DNA of 64,000 nt from Paenibacillus sp. FSL R5-0517 (GCF_037974355.1 NZ_CP150235.1:3906001-3970000); one strand, 5' to 3'; counted from the stretch's first letter, positions 8,531 through 17,573 are shown. The notes: a model not told the origin generated them from the letters alone. Numbers and translations: made by a program.

Positions 8531-8567
8531 AAAAAAAAGCCCGGAACCCCACCCAAGGTGAAGTCCC
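8531..8567 (-). terminator. Terminator after duplicated-domain secreted protein
   Basis: On the minus strand GGGACTTCACC pairs with GGTGGGGTTCC (three wobbles) around TTG, followed by GGGC and eight T. It lies 33 bases past the stop of the upstream minus-strand gene. Confidence 0.75.
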
Positions 8568-8599
8568 GAAGCAATTCGTTTCTTATAATACTCGCCGGT

Positions 8600-10345
8600 T
8601 TAAGGCTTGGCTTCAATCCAATAATCATAGGCATGTACAATGTTGCCTTGGTAAGCCTGATGCTCGGCCAGCAGATCCGGAAGCTTGGCGAGCTGAAGTT
8701 CCATTTCCGCCGCCCCTTTCTCATAAAAAGAAATATGCTGACCTTCATGGTTCTGCTTCATTTCTACCGAAATCATTAACCTTTTGCCCAGACGATCTGC
8801 AATCTCCATCTCCTGACTCACAACAGCAGCAATGCCATTGGACCCTTCTGCCTGATTACGGAATGCCATCATCGACACATGATCAAGTGTATCGATCATA
8901 AACTCTGTCACAGACATGTCTTTTCCCGGCAACGGGAAGGTATCCAGCCATACAGCAAGGTCTGCACTTGTTTCGAGATCACTGTCCTTCTTCGTTTCTT
9001 CCTGGAAAAATGTAATGTTGGCTGCCCATTCGGTCAACAGGGTGTCCCGATTATTCTCCCATTCCGGCAAAGTGTAAGGTTCAATATCCAGATGGATACC
9101 TTCAAATCGTTCATCCGGCTCGGATTCCGCATTATAGTTTTTCACATAATCAATCAGGCGCTGAATGCGTGGACGGTTTTCCTTTTTGCCCCAGATCGGA
9201 TGTCCGCCCATGGCATGGATTTCAATGCCCTGTGCATTGGCCCGTTTTACAAAACTGCGGTAACTCGAATACGGTTGATCCAGATCTAACCGAACATACA
9301 ACCAGTTAATATTTTGCGCTCTGGCAAACTCTAGTATGTGCTCTCCCCCGTCATTCGTCACCTGAGAGGCCTCCCAGATATACGTCCCCCGAATCTCGGG
9401 CTGATTGGCTGGAATCTCCGGTAATGGCAGTTCTGACGGCTCCAGTTGTCCCCAGTATACGATGTCATGTACAGCAGAACCGGCGTATGAAGTATGTTCA
9501 CTGAATGCGGAGGCAACTTCTTCAATAACGCTTTCCAGCTGCGCTGCACCTTTACCGGCAAAAGTCGTGAATTCCTCGCCAGGCATTGGTTTGGTGTTCA
9601 ACCCAACCGTGACACTCACATTGCTGGCGTCGGCCCAGTTCATTTCCTGTTCAATTAAACGTATGATACCGTTGTTTCCTTGTGCGTTATCACGGTAAGC
9701 GAGTAAAGTGACATGATCCACTTGTTCGATGAACCAACGTGACAATGGTTCGTTATCTGCATCCTCCGAAACTCTATTCCCTGTGATAGTATAGGAATCC
9801 AGCCAAAATGGCAGGTCCATATTCACGGCAACCGCGCCATTCTGTCTCACTTGCTCAAATAACAGATTCATATTGGCCACCCAGGATTGTACCAGTGGCT
9901 TAGCATCTTCTTGCCAAGCTGATAACACATAGGGCTTGATATCCAGATGTATGGCATCAAATTGCTCGTTGGGCTCAGCAGCCTGATTGTAGTCACTTAC
10001 CCAGGACGCTAATCTGAGCATGGGGCCTTCACGGCCACTGACTGCCCAGGATGGATCGCCTCCTAGCGCTTCAACCGCGATATCTGCACGGCTGGCTTTG
10101 GCTATAAACGTCTGGTATACCTCCTTGGACAGCGTCATGTCTACATTTACGTATAGCCTGTTTATCTTATGTCTAGCTGCATTGGCCAACAGCTCATCTC
10201 CGTTGCTAACAGACTGTGCCTGCCATACCCAGGCCGCCCGTATATCCGCGCCGTCAGCTTCAGCAGGTGACTCATTCCCTATCATTATCATCCCTCCGAT
10301 CAGCAGTAACAGCCAAAATACCTTCCGGGATTGTTTCCCGAACAT
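8600..10345 (-). CDS. Secreted protein with two duplicated barrel-like domains
   Basis: A 581-residue exported protein with a signal peptide (residues 1-31, FWLLLLIGGMIMIG). It is an internal duplication: residues about 34-300 and 318-578 align throughout. Paired landmarks are RAAWVWQAQSV/RGTYIWEASQV, INRLYVNVDM/INWLYVRLDL, ALGGDPSWA/AMGGHPIWG, HLDIKPY/HLDIEPY and DHVTLLAYRD/DHVSMMAFRN. The order of strands and the HLD-I-x-PY motif resemble a TIM-barrel glycosidase, but I cannot name a family. The motif acid is Lys137 in the first half and Glu422 in the second. GGAGGGAG before the ATG supports the start. Likely acts on extracellular or wall glycans; inference only. Confidence 0.75.
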   Translation of the reverse strand: MFGKQSRKVFWLLLLIGGMIMIGNESPAEADGADIRAAWVWQAQSVSNGDELLANAARHKINRLYVNVDMTLSKEVYQTFIAKASRADIAVEALGGDPSWAVSGREGPMLRLASWVSDYNQAAEPNEQFDAIHLDIKPYVLSAWQEDAKPLVQSWVANMNLLFEQVRQNGAVAVNMDLPFWLDSYTITGNRVSEDADNEPLSRWFIEQVDHVTLLAYRDNAQGNNGIIRLIEQEMNWADASNVSVTVGLNTKPMPGEEFTTFAGKGAAQLESVIEEVASAFSEHTSYAGSAVHDIVYWGQLEPSELPLPEIPANQPEIRGTYIWEASQVTNDGGEHILEFARAQNINWLYVRLDLDQPYSSYRSFVKRANAQGIEIHAMGGHPIWGKKENRPRIQRLIDYVKNYNAESEPDERFEGIHLDIEPYTLPEWENNRDTLLTEWAANITFFQEETKKDSDLETSADLAVWLDTFPLPGKDMSVTEFMIDTLDHVSMMAFRNQAEGSNGIAAVVSQEMEIADRLGKRLMISVEMKQNHEGQHISFYEKGAAEMELQLAKLPDLLAEHQAYQGNIVHAYDYWIEAKP

Positions 10346-10411
10346 ATACTCCCTCCATTCCTCTACGGTTGTAAAATCACATTTATTATAGCAACCGAGT
10401 TATCAAAAACA

Positions 10412-10442
10412 AATAAGCCCAAGTGCTTAACTTGGGCTTATT
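10412..10442 (-). terminator. Bidirectional-looking terminator
   Basis: A perfect 13-bp stem (AATAAGCCCAAGT with ACTTGGGCTTATT) encloses GCTTA. It sits 48 bases past the SDR stop on the minus strand; the stem itself ends in TT after an A-rich flank. Confidence 0.7.
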
Positions 10443-10489
10443 ACTCTTAAGTTGGTATAGTGGCGGGCTCGCCCGGATCGATCCCGGTT

Positions 10490-11239
10490 CTAGTCCTCAT
10501 ATATCATTTTTCGGGTCATGCCTCCATCAATAATGAGGTTGGTCCCTGTGACAAAGGTATTGCTTGGATCAGATAAATATAGACAAGCACGGGAGATATC
10601 CGAAGGAACACCCACTCGACCGGATGGATGCTGTTCATGATCCTCCTTCTTCAATTTCTCCACGTCACCCGTTTCAATCCATCCCGGACTGATACAATTG
10701 ACCCGAATTTGGTCTTTACCCAGTGAGACCGCCAGCGCATGCGTGAGAGCTACTATCGCTCCTTTGGATGCGGCATAAGCTTCGGTATCCGGCTCAGACA
10801 TCAGTGCACGTGTAGAAGCCATGTTGATAATGGCACCCCCGTGCTCATTGCTTTTCATATGTTTGGCTGCTTCCCGACTTGCCAAAAAGCAACTTCTCAC
10901 ATTCGTATTGAGTACATCGTCCCATTCTTCCAGCGTTAGCTCATAGGGGGACTTCCATTTGGCGAGTCCTGCATTATTCACCAACACATCAATTTGATTG
11001 AACTCTTCCACGGTTGTGCGAAAAAGGTTCGTAATGTCCCGCTCACTCCGAACATCACATTGGACAAAAATGGCTTCTCCACCTTCATTACGAATGGAAG
11101 CCGCAGCTGCCGCACCCTCCGCTTCCTGGTAGTCAGCAAGTACAACTTTGGCACCGGCGACCGCGTAAGCCTCAGCCACACTCCGTCCAATTCCCTGTGC
11201 CGCACCGGTTACAACAACAACCTGGTCTGTAAATGACAT
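10490..11239 (-). CDS. SDR family oxidoreductase
   Basis: A 249-residue classical short-chain dehydrogenase/reductase. The cofactor motif TGAAQGIG is near residue 11, NNAG is in the middle, and the catalytic Ser and YxxxK (YAASK) are around 139-156. The C-terminus, GTNLIIDGGMTRKM, is typical. Asp in VLADYQ at the end of the second strand suggests NAD rather than NADP. AGGAGG is eight bases before the ATG at 11239 but only two before the one at 11245, so the former is preferred. The substrate is unknown. Confidence 0.9.
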   Translation of the reverse strand: MSFTDQVVVVTGAAQGIGRSVAEAYAVAGAKVVLADYQEAEGAAAAASIRNEGGEAIFVQCDVRSERDITNLFRTTVEEFNQIDVLVNNAGLAKWKSPYELTLEEWDDVLNTNVRSCFLASREAAKHMKSNEHGGAIINMASTRALMSEPDTEAYAASKGAIVALTHALAVSLGKDQIRVNCISPGWIETGDVEKLKKEDHEQHPSGRVGVPSDISRACLYLSDPSNTFVTGTNLIIDGGMTRKMIYED

Positions 11240-11348
11240 GTTCATTGCCTCCTCTATGGTAATGATCCTTTGATCATAATCTCAGTATGCCTCTTCTTAT
11301 ATAAATACACGTTAAAGCCATTAAGAAACGCTTGTCCAGCAAATAATC

Positions 11349-11379
11349 AAAAAAAGCTCACGCCATCCTGGCGCAAGCT
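11349..11379 (-). terminator. Terminator after DUF2500 gene
   Basis: AGCTTGCGCCA pairs with TGGCGTGAGCT (mismatched CA/TG step) on the minus strand and is followed by seven T. It lies directly after the stop. Confidence 0.82.
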
Positions 11380-11386
11380 GCTTAGT

Positions 11387-11779
11387 TTAACCCCGTAGGC
11401 GTTCGGAATACACACGATTATATCGCTCGAAGCCTACATAACGCGTTCCTTTGAACGAGAGCCGTCCTTCGTCTCCCTCAGCACACAAACCATACTCTTC
11501 GCCATTAACTTTGAATTCGAGTCGATCTCCACTCTCCACTTCAAAGGTGACGTAGTATAACGTTCGTGCTGTACTGCCTGGTTCAGATTGCGTCTGGCTC
11601 AACTTCATCCGTCTGCTGGTGATTCGTGAAGGCACGGTCAACAGCGGCTCCGAGTTGTTGCGTCCCCACCTCCATACCTCTTTTCCCATCGACAGAAGGA
11701 CTATACCTATAATCAGAACAAATACAACCGGAAAGACGGTTCCAAACAAATCAAACATCCAGGATGATTCAATGCCCAT
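11387..11779 (-). CDS. DUF2500 family membrane protein
   Basis: A 130-residue protein with one N-terminal membrane segment (about 9-33, VFPVVFVLIIGIVLLSM) and a cytoplasmic or surface beta domain (YYVTFEVESGDRLEFKV, YGLCAEGDEGRLSFKG, RYVGFER) that matches my knowledge of DUF2500. Function unknown. GGAGGGAG seven bases before the ATG at 11779 selects it over the one six codons upstream. It is a single-gene unit with its own terminator. Confidence 0.82.
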   Translation of the reverse strand: MGIESSWMFDLFGTVFPVVFVLIIGIVLLSMGKEVWRWGRNNSEPLLTVPSRITSRRMKLSQTQSEPGSTARTLYYVTFEVESGDRLEFKVNGEEYGLCAEGDEGRLSFKGTRYVGFERYNRVYSERLRG

Positions 11780-12134
11780 GTCTCTCCCTCCGTTCATACA
11801 ACTTAGGACAGCCGGAGTCTTGACCCGTCTCCTGTAATGTATATGCGGACGGACACGGAACTTGTTAACCCGATTAAATATTTGAACAATTAAATCAAAG
11901 AAGGAGTAAATGAATAGGTATGCTTCATTGAATAACTCTTGTCCTCTACCTGCTACCGAAACAGGGCTAATATTATTTTTTGGTCTTCAAATCTAATTAA
12001 TATGTACAACATCAGCCCCAACGGAGATAACAGCCTGAGTAAAGCACTGAGATCTCCGTTCAAGCACACCAATGTTACATTGGGGATGCCTATTTAATAA
12101 AGCAAAGTACACTTAGCCAGGGCTGATAACGGAC
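11780..12134. other. Intergenic region with two inverted repeats
   Basis: No convincing gene. AACGGAGAT (12020-12028) and ATCTCCGTT (12052-12060) form a perfect 9-bp stem with a 23-base loop, and CCAATGT-T-ACATTGG occupies 12069-12083. They lie past the stop of the collagen-like gene and may end its transcript, but no T tract follows. Confidence 0.5.
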
Positions 12135-13283
12135 TCATGCTAATTGTGTGATCACAAGATGTGCCGATACAGGTCTTGTTCCGCCCGCAAGTGGCGTAAT
12201 TGTTAACGCAGTAGAATTACCAGCCGGGTTTCGAACGGTCAGAATAGAATTAATCACGGTTGTCTGTACCAAGGCCATACCCACAATCTGAGACGTACCC
12301 GTAGCTCGCCCAACTACTGTAGGGGCCAAATCTGCCCCATTGAGGGTCAAGATTAATTGACCCGCTTCATTGATGCTCACTTGGAACAAAATCTGATACG
12401 TACCAATGGCTGCCAGATTGAATGAACTAGGCCCCGTGCGGGCGATAGTTGTTCCACTTGTTGGCCCATCCTGAGGAAAGCTTACATCCGTACCGGGAGC
12501 AACCGTTGCAGCATTATCAGGTGGCATCAGTGCGAAAAAGTCAGCGAATCCCAGCACGCTTCCGGCTGCTCCGGTCGCTCCTGTAGATCCTGTTGCCCCA
12601 GCGGGACCAGCTACTCCTGTCGCTCCTGTCGCGCCCACTGCTCCAGCAGGGCCTACCGCTCCTGTTGCACCAGCTGTGCCTGCAGCTCCAGCAGGGCCTG
12701 TTGCTCCTGTTGCACCGGCTGGTCCTGCCGGGCCTACTGCTCCAGCAGGGCCTGCCACTCCTGCTGCACCGGCTGTGCCTGCCGGGCCCGCTGCTCCTGT
12801 CGCACCCGTCGGCCCAACAGCTCCAGGGGGACCAGGAAAACCTTGAGCTCCAATTGCACCGGCAGGCCCAGGATTACCTTGCGGACCCTGTGGCCCTACA
12901 GCCCCTGCTTCTCCCGGAATGCCCTGGGCTCCCATGGGGCCAGCAGGTCCGACCGGACCTTGAGAGCCTACGGCTCCAGCAGGACCAGGCTGTCCCTGAG
13001 GTCCTTGTGGTCCAGGCGGCCCTCCCGCTGGTCCTTGAGCTCCAGGTGGCCCTTCTACCCCTTGTTTACCTGGAATACCCTGTACACCCTGCACGCCTTG
13101 TATCCCTTGCGGTCCTGTTGGACCAACGACAGTAGGGGTAGATATATTCACTTCTGGAGGCGGACATTTTACGTGAACGAACTTCTTAACCACTTTCAAT
13201 CGGCGTTCTTTTCTTTTAAGTTTACACGGATATAATGTTGCCTTTTTTCTCTTCATTCGTTTCTTCACTTCTGAATGACTCAC
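12135..13283 (-). CDS. Collagen-like (Gly-X-Y) spore-surface-type protein
   Basis: A 382-residue protein in three parts. Residues 1-40 are strongly basic ([21 protein letters not shown]) with two cysteines. Residues about 54-240 hold 62 Gly-X-Y triplets, Thr/Pro/Ala-rich, interrupted once by an extra Gly at residue 87. Residues 241-382 form a beta-rich domain ([41 protein letters not shown]) like the BclA C-terminal trimerisation domain. There is no signal peptide, as for exosporium proteins loaded from the mother cell. The start is GTG preceded by GGGAGGTG. A filament on the spore surface is the likely role. Confidence 0.85.
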   Translation of the reverse strand: MSHSEVKKRMKRKKATLYPCKLKRKERRLKVVKKFVHVKCPPPEVNISTPTVVGPTGPQGIQGVQGVQGIPGKQGVEGPPGAQGPAGGPPGPQGPQGQPGPAGAVGSQGPVGPAGPMGAQGIPGEAGAVGPQGPQGNPGPAGAIGAQGFPGPPGAVGPTGATGAAGPAGTAGAAGVAGPAGAVGPAGPAGATGATGPAGAAGTAGATGAVGPAGAVGATGATGVAGPAGATGSTGATGAAGSVLGFADFFALMPPDNAATVAPGTDVSFPQDGPTSGTTIARTGPSSFNLAAIGTYQILFQVSINEAGQLILTLNGADLAPTVVGRATGTSQIVGMALVQTTVINSILTVRNPAGNSTALTITPLAGGTRPVSAHLVITQLA

Positions 13284-13596
13284 CGTGTGGACACCTCCCT
13301 ATGGACATAGTTTAACGTACGTATGTAGATAAATAGATGCGTGGACGAACAACCAATTAATTAAAAAGCTTAGCCTGATTTATAAGAAAAACTATAAATT
13401 CCGTAGCAATTGCCCATACGTTTTATCTATATTCCATAACCATCGACTAAAACGAACTTGTTTACGTGAGTAGATTTGTTCACAGAAAAACTCATGCCAA
13501 TTGGGCATGAGTTTCATATTTTGACCATGCAGAATTTTCGAATAATGCCGATTCGTTCGTTCAAAGTAAAAATACCTGTCCCTTGAGCGGGCCTTC
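13284..13596. other. Intergenic region, collagen-like gene promoter side
   Basis: No gene supported. A 106-codon minus-strand frame extends into the next gene in another frame and has no ribosome site, so it is discarded. The stretch holds the terminator of the upstream operon and presumably the promoter of the collagen-like gene, which I could not define. Confidence 0.5.
13486..13514 (-). terminator. Terminator of the 13.6-20.3 kb gene run
   Basis: AAACTCATGCC pairs with GGCATGAGTTT around AATTG, and the minus-strand side continues into TTTTTCTG. It is the first good terminator after the nine-gene run. Confidence 0.78.
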
Positions 13597-14244
13597 TTAA
13601 GTCTTCTTCGGATGTACGACGATATATGAGTTCTGACAAAAGGGCAACCATGACCTCCATACCGTGTTGAGTTCATTGATGCTGATTTTTCGGTTGTAAT
13701 ACTCTTCATCACAATTAACCTTGTGATCTAACGATTCTGCCAAGTAAAAATGCGTTTCATCATAACCAACAACGGGAACAAAATGCAAGTAACGTTGTTT
13801 GGCATGGACTTTAATAAATAAAATAACAGGCACCCCTTGGCTGATCTGTTGCTTCAACGTATTCACATTACCACGTAAGTACATTGCCTTGTATCCTAGC
13901 TTTCTGAAAAAAACAACAACCGCTTTCGGATATACGGTTCCATCCAGTAATTTGCGAGGATAGGATTCATAAAGCTTAGTTCCGTTGGACTCCAAACCGA
14001 AATGTCTCAAGACGAACGCACTGGAAAATGCAGCACATTCATTATTCTTTTGCATATCCAGTTGATTGGAAGATTGAATGTAATATGTACTTGGCACGTT
14101 GACGCTGTTCATGCGATCTTTCTTGGGAAAACTGAAATAGATAGATATCACCCAGAGGATGATCAACCAAAGTAATCCATTGAGAAACAATCCGTGCCCT
14201 CCTTCGCTTAGCAGACGATATACTCTACCGTTTAAGTATCCCAT
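13597..14244 (-). CDS. Membrane-anchored C39-family (papain-like) peptidase
   Basis: A 215-residue protein with one membrane segment (about 20-38, LNGLLWLIILWVISIYF) and a cysteine-peptidase domain. The likely nucleophile is the Cys in NNECAAFSSAF, and the His in YLHFVPVVGYDE is followed by FYLAESLD, the C39_2 order. The domain is probably outside the membrane. Its start lies inside the 3' end of the preceding GNAT gene (13-base overlap), so the two are translated together. It could process a peptide or cell-surface protein; no substrate with a double-glycine leader was seen. Confidence 0.75.
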   Translation of the reverse strand: MGYLNGRVYRLLSEGGHGLFLNGLLWLIILWVISIYFSFPKKDRMNSVNVPSTYYIQSSNQLDMQKNNECAAFSSAFVLRHFGLESNGTKLYESYPRKLLDGTVYPKAVVVFFRKLGYKAMYLRGNVNTLKQQISQGVPVILFIKVHAKQRYLHFVPVVGYDETHFYLAESLDHKVNCDEEYYNRKISINELNTVWRSWLPFCQNSYIVVHPKKT

Positions 14245-14774
14245 TCACCAGATAACAGACTATAAGTCAATATATTCTCGTAATGATCGTAAACCCATTG
14301 AGCTTCTCGTGATGTACCCTCATTAGTAAATCCGATTTTCTCAGGTATGGCTCTGCTTTTAAAATTGTTTTCTGCACATTGAATGATTACACGATTTAAC
14401 TTCAACTCGTTGAAGAGATATTGAAGCAATTGTTCTATGGATTGGGTAATAATTCCTTTACCCTGTGCTGACTCAGCTAAAAAATATCCAATGCTCGTTG
14501 CTCTATTGTTCCAATCAATATAGTGCAACCCTAACATCCCGACCAATTGTCCATTAAACCATATTCCGGAATCAAAACCGTTTCGCTCTTCATAATTACG
14601 TGTCCATAACTCTATTACAGAATCTAAATCTTGGGGCGATTGCCGTTTATCAACCCAGAGTAACCACGTTCTCAAGTGCTTTCTATTCTCATCTATTAAT
14701 GCATACAACACATCTCGATCTTGAGATTCGATCAGCTTTAATACAATAGATTCATTTACTTGAAAAGGTAACAT
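14232..14774 (-). CDS. GNAT N-acetyltransferase, RimJ/RimL type
   Basis: A 180-residue acetyltransferase using acetyl-CoA. The fold is visible from ESQDRDVLYALIDENRKHL at the start to GYFLAESAQGKGIITQS, where QGKG is the CoA pyrophosphate loop, and VIIQCAENNFKSRAIPEKIGF. That last motif is typical of ribosomal-protein Ser/Ala acetyltransferases and of antibiotic-modifying relatives. It is a clear paralogue of the gene at 15347-15889 (same SRAIPEK-GF block), with a kinase gene between them. The substrate is not predictable. Confidence 0.88.
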   Translation of the reverse strand: MLPFQVNESIVLKLIESQDRDVLYALIDENRKHLRTWLLWVDKRQSPQDLDSVIELWTRNYEERNGFDSGIWFNGQLVGMLGLHYIDWNNRATSIGYFLAESAQGKGIITQSIEQLLQYLFNELKLNRVIIQCAENNFKSRAIPEKIGFTNEGTSREAQWVYDHYENILTYSLLSGEWDT

Positions 14775-14817
14775 CTGTTCCTCCCACTCAATCTAACTAT
14801 AAGGTTATTTTAGGTGT

Positions 14818-15312
14818 TCATTCCTCGCACCAGTTTTTTAGAACCCATTCTTTGATCTGTTCAGCTACTTCCTCTGCTGTAAGTTCTGCCGTTTCGATTT
14901 TTTGCATGGGTGGGTCAAATGCAGTTTCCGAATTCTGGAGTAGCCAATTTGCAAAATCCTTGTGATCTTCGATCGAGTTCTCATCCCACCCACGAGCTCT
15001 TAAACGCGTCTCGCGAGTAACGTCGTCACAATGCAAATTCATATATAGAATCTGATCGAATCGATCGATGTAGTCGGACGATGCAATGTTTTCCGGCACC
15101 ATCGTTCCGCATAAAACGGTTCCTCGTCCACTTAGGGATATGCTATACGCAATCCTCAACCAATTCTCTTTGGCAATCTGCCAATCCACATTATTGATGA
15201 TATCCATATCAAAGACGTCAATTTCGGGAAGCAGCTTGCGAACAAGCGAAGAGATCGTTGTTTTTCCTGTTCCACTTGCGCCTGTTACTATAAATAGCGG
15301 TAATTTTCTCAT
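14818..15312 (-). CDS. P-loop nucleotide/small-molecule kinase-like ATPase
   Basis: A 164-residue protein with a Walker A motif GASGTGKTT at about residues 10-18 and acidic DMDIINNVDW in the position of a substrate or magnesium-binding loop. A later RETRLRARGWDE resembles the lid region of shikimate/gluconate/nucleoside kinases. AAAGGAGC just before the ATG at 15312 sets the start, seven codons inside the open frame. It lies between two GNAT genes. The phosphate acceptor is unknown; an antibiotic phosphotransferase of the Cpt type is one possibility. Confidence 0.75.
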   Translation of the reverse strand: MRKLPLFIVTGASGTGKTTISSLVRKLLPEIDVFDMDIINNVDWQIAKENWLRIAYSISLSGRGTVLCGTMVPENIASSDYIDRFDQILYMNLHCDDVTRETRLRARGWDENSIEDHKDFANWLLQNSETAFDPPMQKIETAELTAEEVAEQIKEWVLKNWCEE

Positions 15313-15346
15313 AACTAGCTCCTTTAAATACATACATTTTAATTAA

Positions 15347-15889
15347 TTACGTTCTCCATTGATCTGCTTTCAAGCCATAGATAATTCTGTTTAGATAAAC
15401 ACCGTTAATATATTCGTAATCTCTTAATTCACCATCATGTTGAAAGCCTAATTTTTCAGGAATTGCGCGGCTTTTGAAATTATCTGTCGCTACGCCAATT
15501 TCAACCTTATTTAATTCAAGTTCATTAAAAGCGTAATCAATTAGCATTTTAATCGATTTTGTAATAAGTCCTCTACCTTCATATTCCTTACCTAGCCAAT
15601 ATCCTATTTCAGTTTTCTTGTTTTCTTGATCAATGTATAAGTAGCCAATAGAACCAGCAAGCTCGTCTTCACACCAGATTCCTAGCCAATAACCATCATC
15701 TTCAGCATATCGTATACGTGTTCTCTTGATGAAGGATCTTGAATCATCTTCTGTTAATGTCATATTGGGGAACTTCAACCATGCTCCTATATGATCCCTG
15801 TTACGATCAATCAAATCATATAATTGGGGTGCATCTTTCATTGCCAAAAGCGATACATAGGTAGCTGTATCCATTTGATATTTAAACAT
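15347..15889 (-). CDS. GNAT N-acetyltransferase, RimJ/RimL type
   Basis: A 180-residue protein with the GNAT core: YLYIDQENKKTEIGYWLG, then KEYEGRGLITKSI with the acetyl-CoA loop EGRG, and VEIGVATDNFKSRAIPEKLGF. It has the same length and architecture as the GNAT at 14232-14774, so the two probably arose by duplication. GGAGAGTGG before the ATG supports the start. It follows the methyltransferase gene by 28 bases and is likely part of the same transcript. Confidence 0.88.
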   Translation of the reverse strand: MFKYQMDTATYVSLLAMKDAPQLYDLIDRNRDHIGAWLKFPNMTLTEDDSRSFIKRTRIRYAEDDGYWLGIWCEDELAGSIGYLYIDQENKKTEIGYWLGKEYEGRGLITKSIKMLIDYAFNELELNKVEIGVATDNFKSRAIPEKLGFQHDGELRDYEYINGVYLNRIIYGLKADQWRT

Positions 15890-15917
15890 AGTCCACTCTC
15901 CGATTCATTTCATTTAA

Positions 15918-16664
15918 TTATCGTTTCCTCGCTTTGATCACAAAAGTTACAGGTAACACCTTCGCTCTTTTAAGGAGATTATCGCTATTATCATGTAATT
16001 GCATGATATCCTCATCGGATTCCTCGATCATGTGTTCAATGACAAATCCCGCTTTTGCCAACGCATTGATATAGGTTGATATTTGACGATCCGCTAAAGT
16101 TAGTTCACCCTGAACAAAGTCAGGAGATACCGCATTCCACGATTCATCAGAATATGGCTTATTGAAGACAAATCTATCGTTTTCTTCAACGACACATCTA
16201 TGAATTGGATGAGACCAACTGAAAATAAAAATGCCATCTTTCTTTAAATAAGAAGCGATTCTGCTGAAAGTACCTTGAAGATCAGTGGTCCAACCGATGG
16301 CATAAATTGAATACACAGCGTCAAAATAATTCGTAGGAATTCCACATTCCTCTTCCATGGGTGAACATATCAATGTTGCCGAAATACCGTGTGTCCTCAA
16401 GTGTTGTTGTGTCTTTTCTATCTGTTTCTGTGATATATCCATACCCCACAGTTCACCAGCATTGTGATCCCCATGATACTGCAAGGATTGGCCATCTCCA
16501 CAGCCCACCTCTAACATTTTTAATCCTGAGACATCCCCAAATAGTTGGTGTTTTTCTTCTGATATGAATGCTCCATAATGCGGAAGCACGATTGCTCTCA
16601 AATAGTCATTCCCTCTTGTATCCCAATAGAAGCTGTTTGTTTCATAAACACTGTTCTTGTTCAT
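15918..16664 (-). CDS. Class I SAM-dependent methyltransferase
   Basis: A 248-residue methyltransferase with the SAM-binding motif LEVGCGDGQSL near residue 51, the acidic end of strand 2 in LWGMDISQKQIE, and a later motif YFDAVYSIYAIGW. Architecture is of the UbiE/methyltransferase-11 type acting on a small molecule. GGGAGG precedes the ATG. It lies within a closely spaced run of modifying enzymes; no substrate can be named. Confidence 0.9.
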   Translation of the reverse strand: MNKNSVYETNSFYWDTRGNDYLRAIVLPHYGAFISEEKHQLFGDVSGLKMLEVGCGDGQSLQYHGDHNAGELWGMDISQKQIEKTQQHLRTHGISATLICSPMEEECGIPTNYFDAVYSIYAIGWTTDLQGTFSRIASYLKKDGIFIFSWSHPIHRCVVEENDRFVFNKPYSDESWNAVSPDFVQGELTLADRQISTYINALAKAGFVIEHMIEESDEDIMQLHDNSDNLLKRAKVLPVTFVIKARKR

Positions 16665-16700
16665 CTGTTAGCCTCCCATTTATACACTACATCCAGAACA

Positions 16701-17123
16701 TCATTTGTTACCTTCGTTGAAATATGTAATCTCATGGCCATTAAGTAAGCTTTTAAAGCCGCTCTTGTAGTACGGCATGAGCTCATCTGCCTGTGTAATA
16801 TCCAACCATGCCATCTCAGAGATTTCATCTGGTCTTGATATCCCTTCTCCCCCTCCGACAATTTCTGCTCTGAATGTTATAAAAATCGCATGTTCCTGTA
16901 TTTTTTCAAATTTACACTCGTTGATTGCTACAATACCGTGCACGCTAACATCAAGTCCCGTTTCTTCTTGGGCTTCCCGGATTGCTGCTTGTTCCCATGA
17001 TTCACCAGCTTCAACAGCTCCGCCAGGCAGCGACCAGCTTGAACGCCCTACATTCTTTACTGCAAGCACTTTAGACTTGGATGGATTGGTCAGTAGTGAG
17101 TAAACTACATCGACTCGTTTCAT
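16701..17123 (-). CDS. NUDIX hydrolase
   Basis: A 140-residue pyrophosphohydrolase with a complete Nudix box: GGAVEAGESWEQAAIREAQEETG (GX5EX7REUXEEXGU) at about residues 34-56. AAAGGAAG before the ATG sets the start. Hydrolyses a nucleoside diphosphate linked to another moiety; the C-terminal part (DEISEMAWLDITQADELM) does not identify which. A second Nudix gene of the same size lies 24 bases upstream. Confidence 0.9.
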   Translation of the reverse strand: MKRVDVVYSLLTNPSKSKVLAVKNVGRSSWSLPGGAVEAGESWEQAAIREAQEETGLDVSVHGIVAINECKFEKIQEHAIFITFRAEIVGGGEGISRPDEISEMAWLDITQADELMPYYKSGFKSLLNGHEITYFNEGNK

Positions 17124-17147
17124 TGATTGACTTCCTTTCCGAAAACA

Positions 17148-17573
17148 TTAAATATTACTCTTATCACTGAACTCAATGCAAAAAGGTTGCATCTCAGGGT
17201 TTAAACAAACCTCTATTCTTTCTCTGAAGTTTTTCCATTCGACTTTTAAAATGGCTTCTTCAATTGGAAAGAAACCAGAGTCTAAACTCTCCGATGATGT
17301 CGTTAATTCCCCACCTATTGGTTTGGCTAAAAATAATGTGTTACATATTGAATTTTCGATATTCTGAAAGATGCCGCAGAATTTGATGATTTCAATGTCG
17401 ATGCCAGATTCTTCTTTCGTCTCTCTAATTGCAGCTTGACTAAGAGATTCTCCTTCCTCCACTTGACCACCCGGCATTTCCCATCCTCTTCGTGGGCCTC
17501 TAATAAGTAATAATTCATTTTTGTCGTTGATCACGATTGCAGCGGCAGATACGATATGTTTTGGAGGGCTCAT
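17148..17573 (-). CDS. NUDIX hydrolase
   Basis: A 141-residue protein with Nudix box GGQVEEGESLSQ...RETKEESGID at about residues 34-58. AAGGAG eight bases before the ATG. It resembles its neighbour in length and domain but the sequences outside the box differ, so they probably have different substrates. Member of the same closely spaced minus-strand run. Confidence 0.9.
   Translation of the reverse strand: MSPPKHIVSAAAIVINDKNELLLIRGPRRGWEMPGGQVEEGESLSQAAIRETKEESGIDIEIIKFCGIFQNIENSICNTLFLAKPIGGELTTSSESLDSGFFPIEEAILKVEWKNFRERIEVCLNPEMQPFCIEFSDKSNI

Noticed and set aside
12593..13135. 180-codon plus-strand frame opposite the collagen-like gene
   Set aside because: It is the antisense of the Gly-X-Y repeats, giving a Leu/Gln/Pro-rich low-complexity protein with no ribosome site.
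12135..13150. GC-rich short repeats suggesting a CRISPR or satellite array
   Set aside because: Explained by codons for Gly-X-Y triplets; units are not identical and there are no spacers.
13392..13712. 106-codon minus-strand frame near the C39 peptidase gene
   Set aside because: Overlaps the end of the peptidase in another frame and spans the operon terminator.
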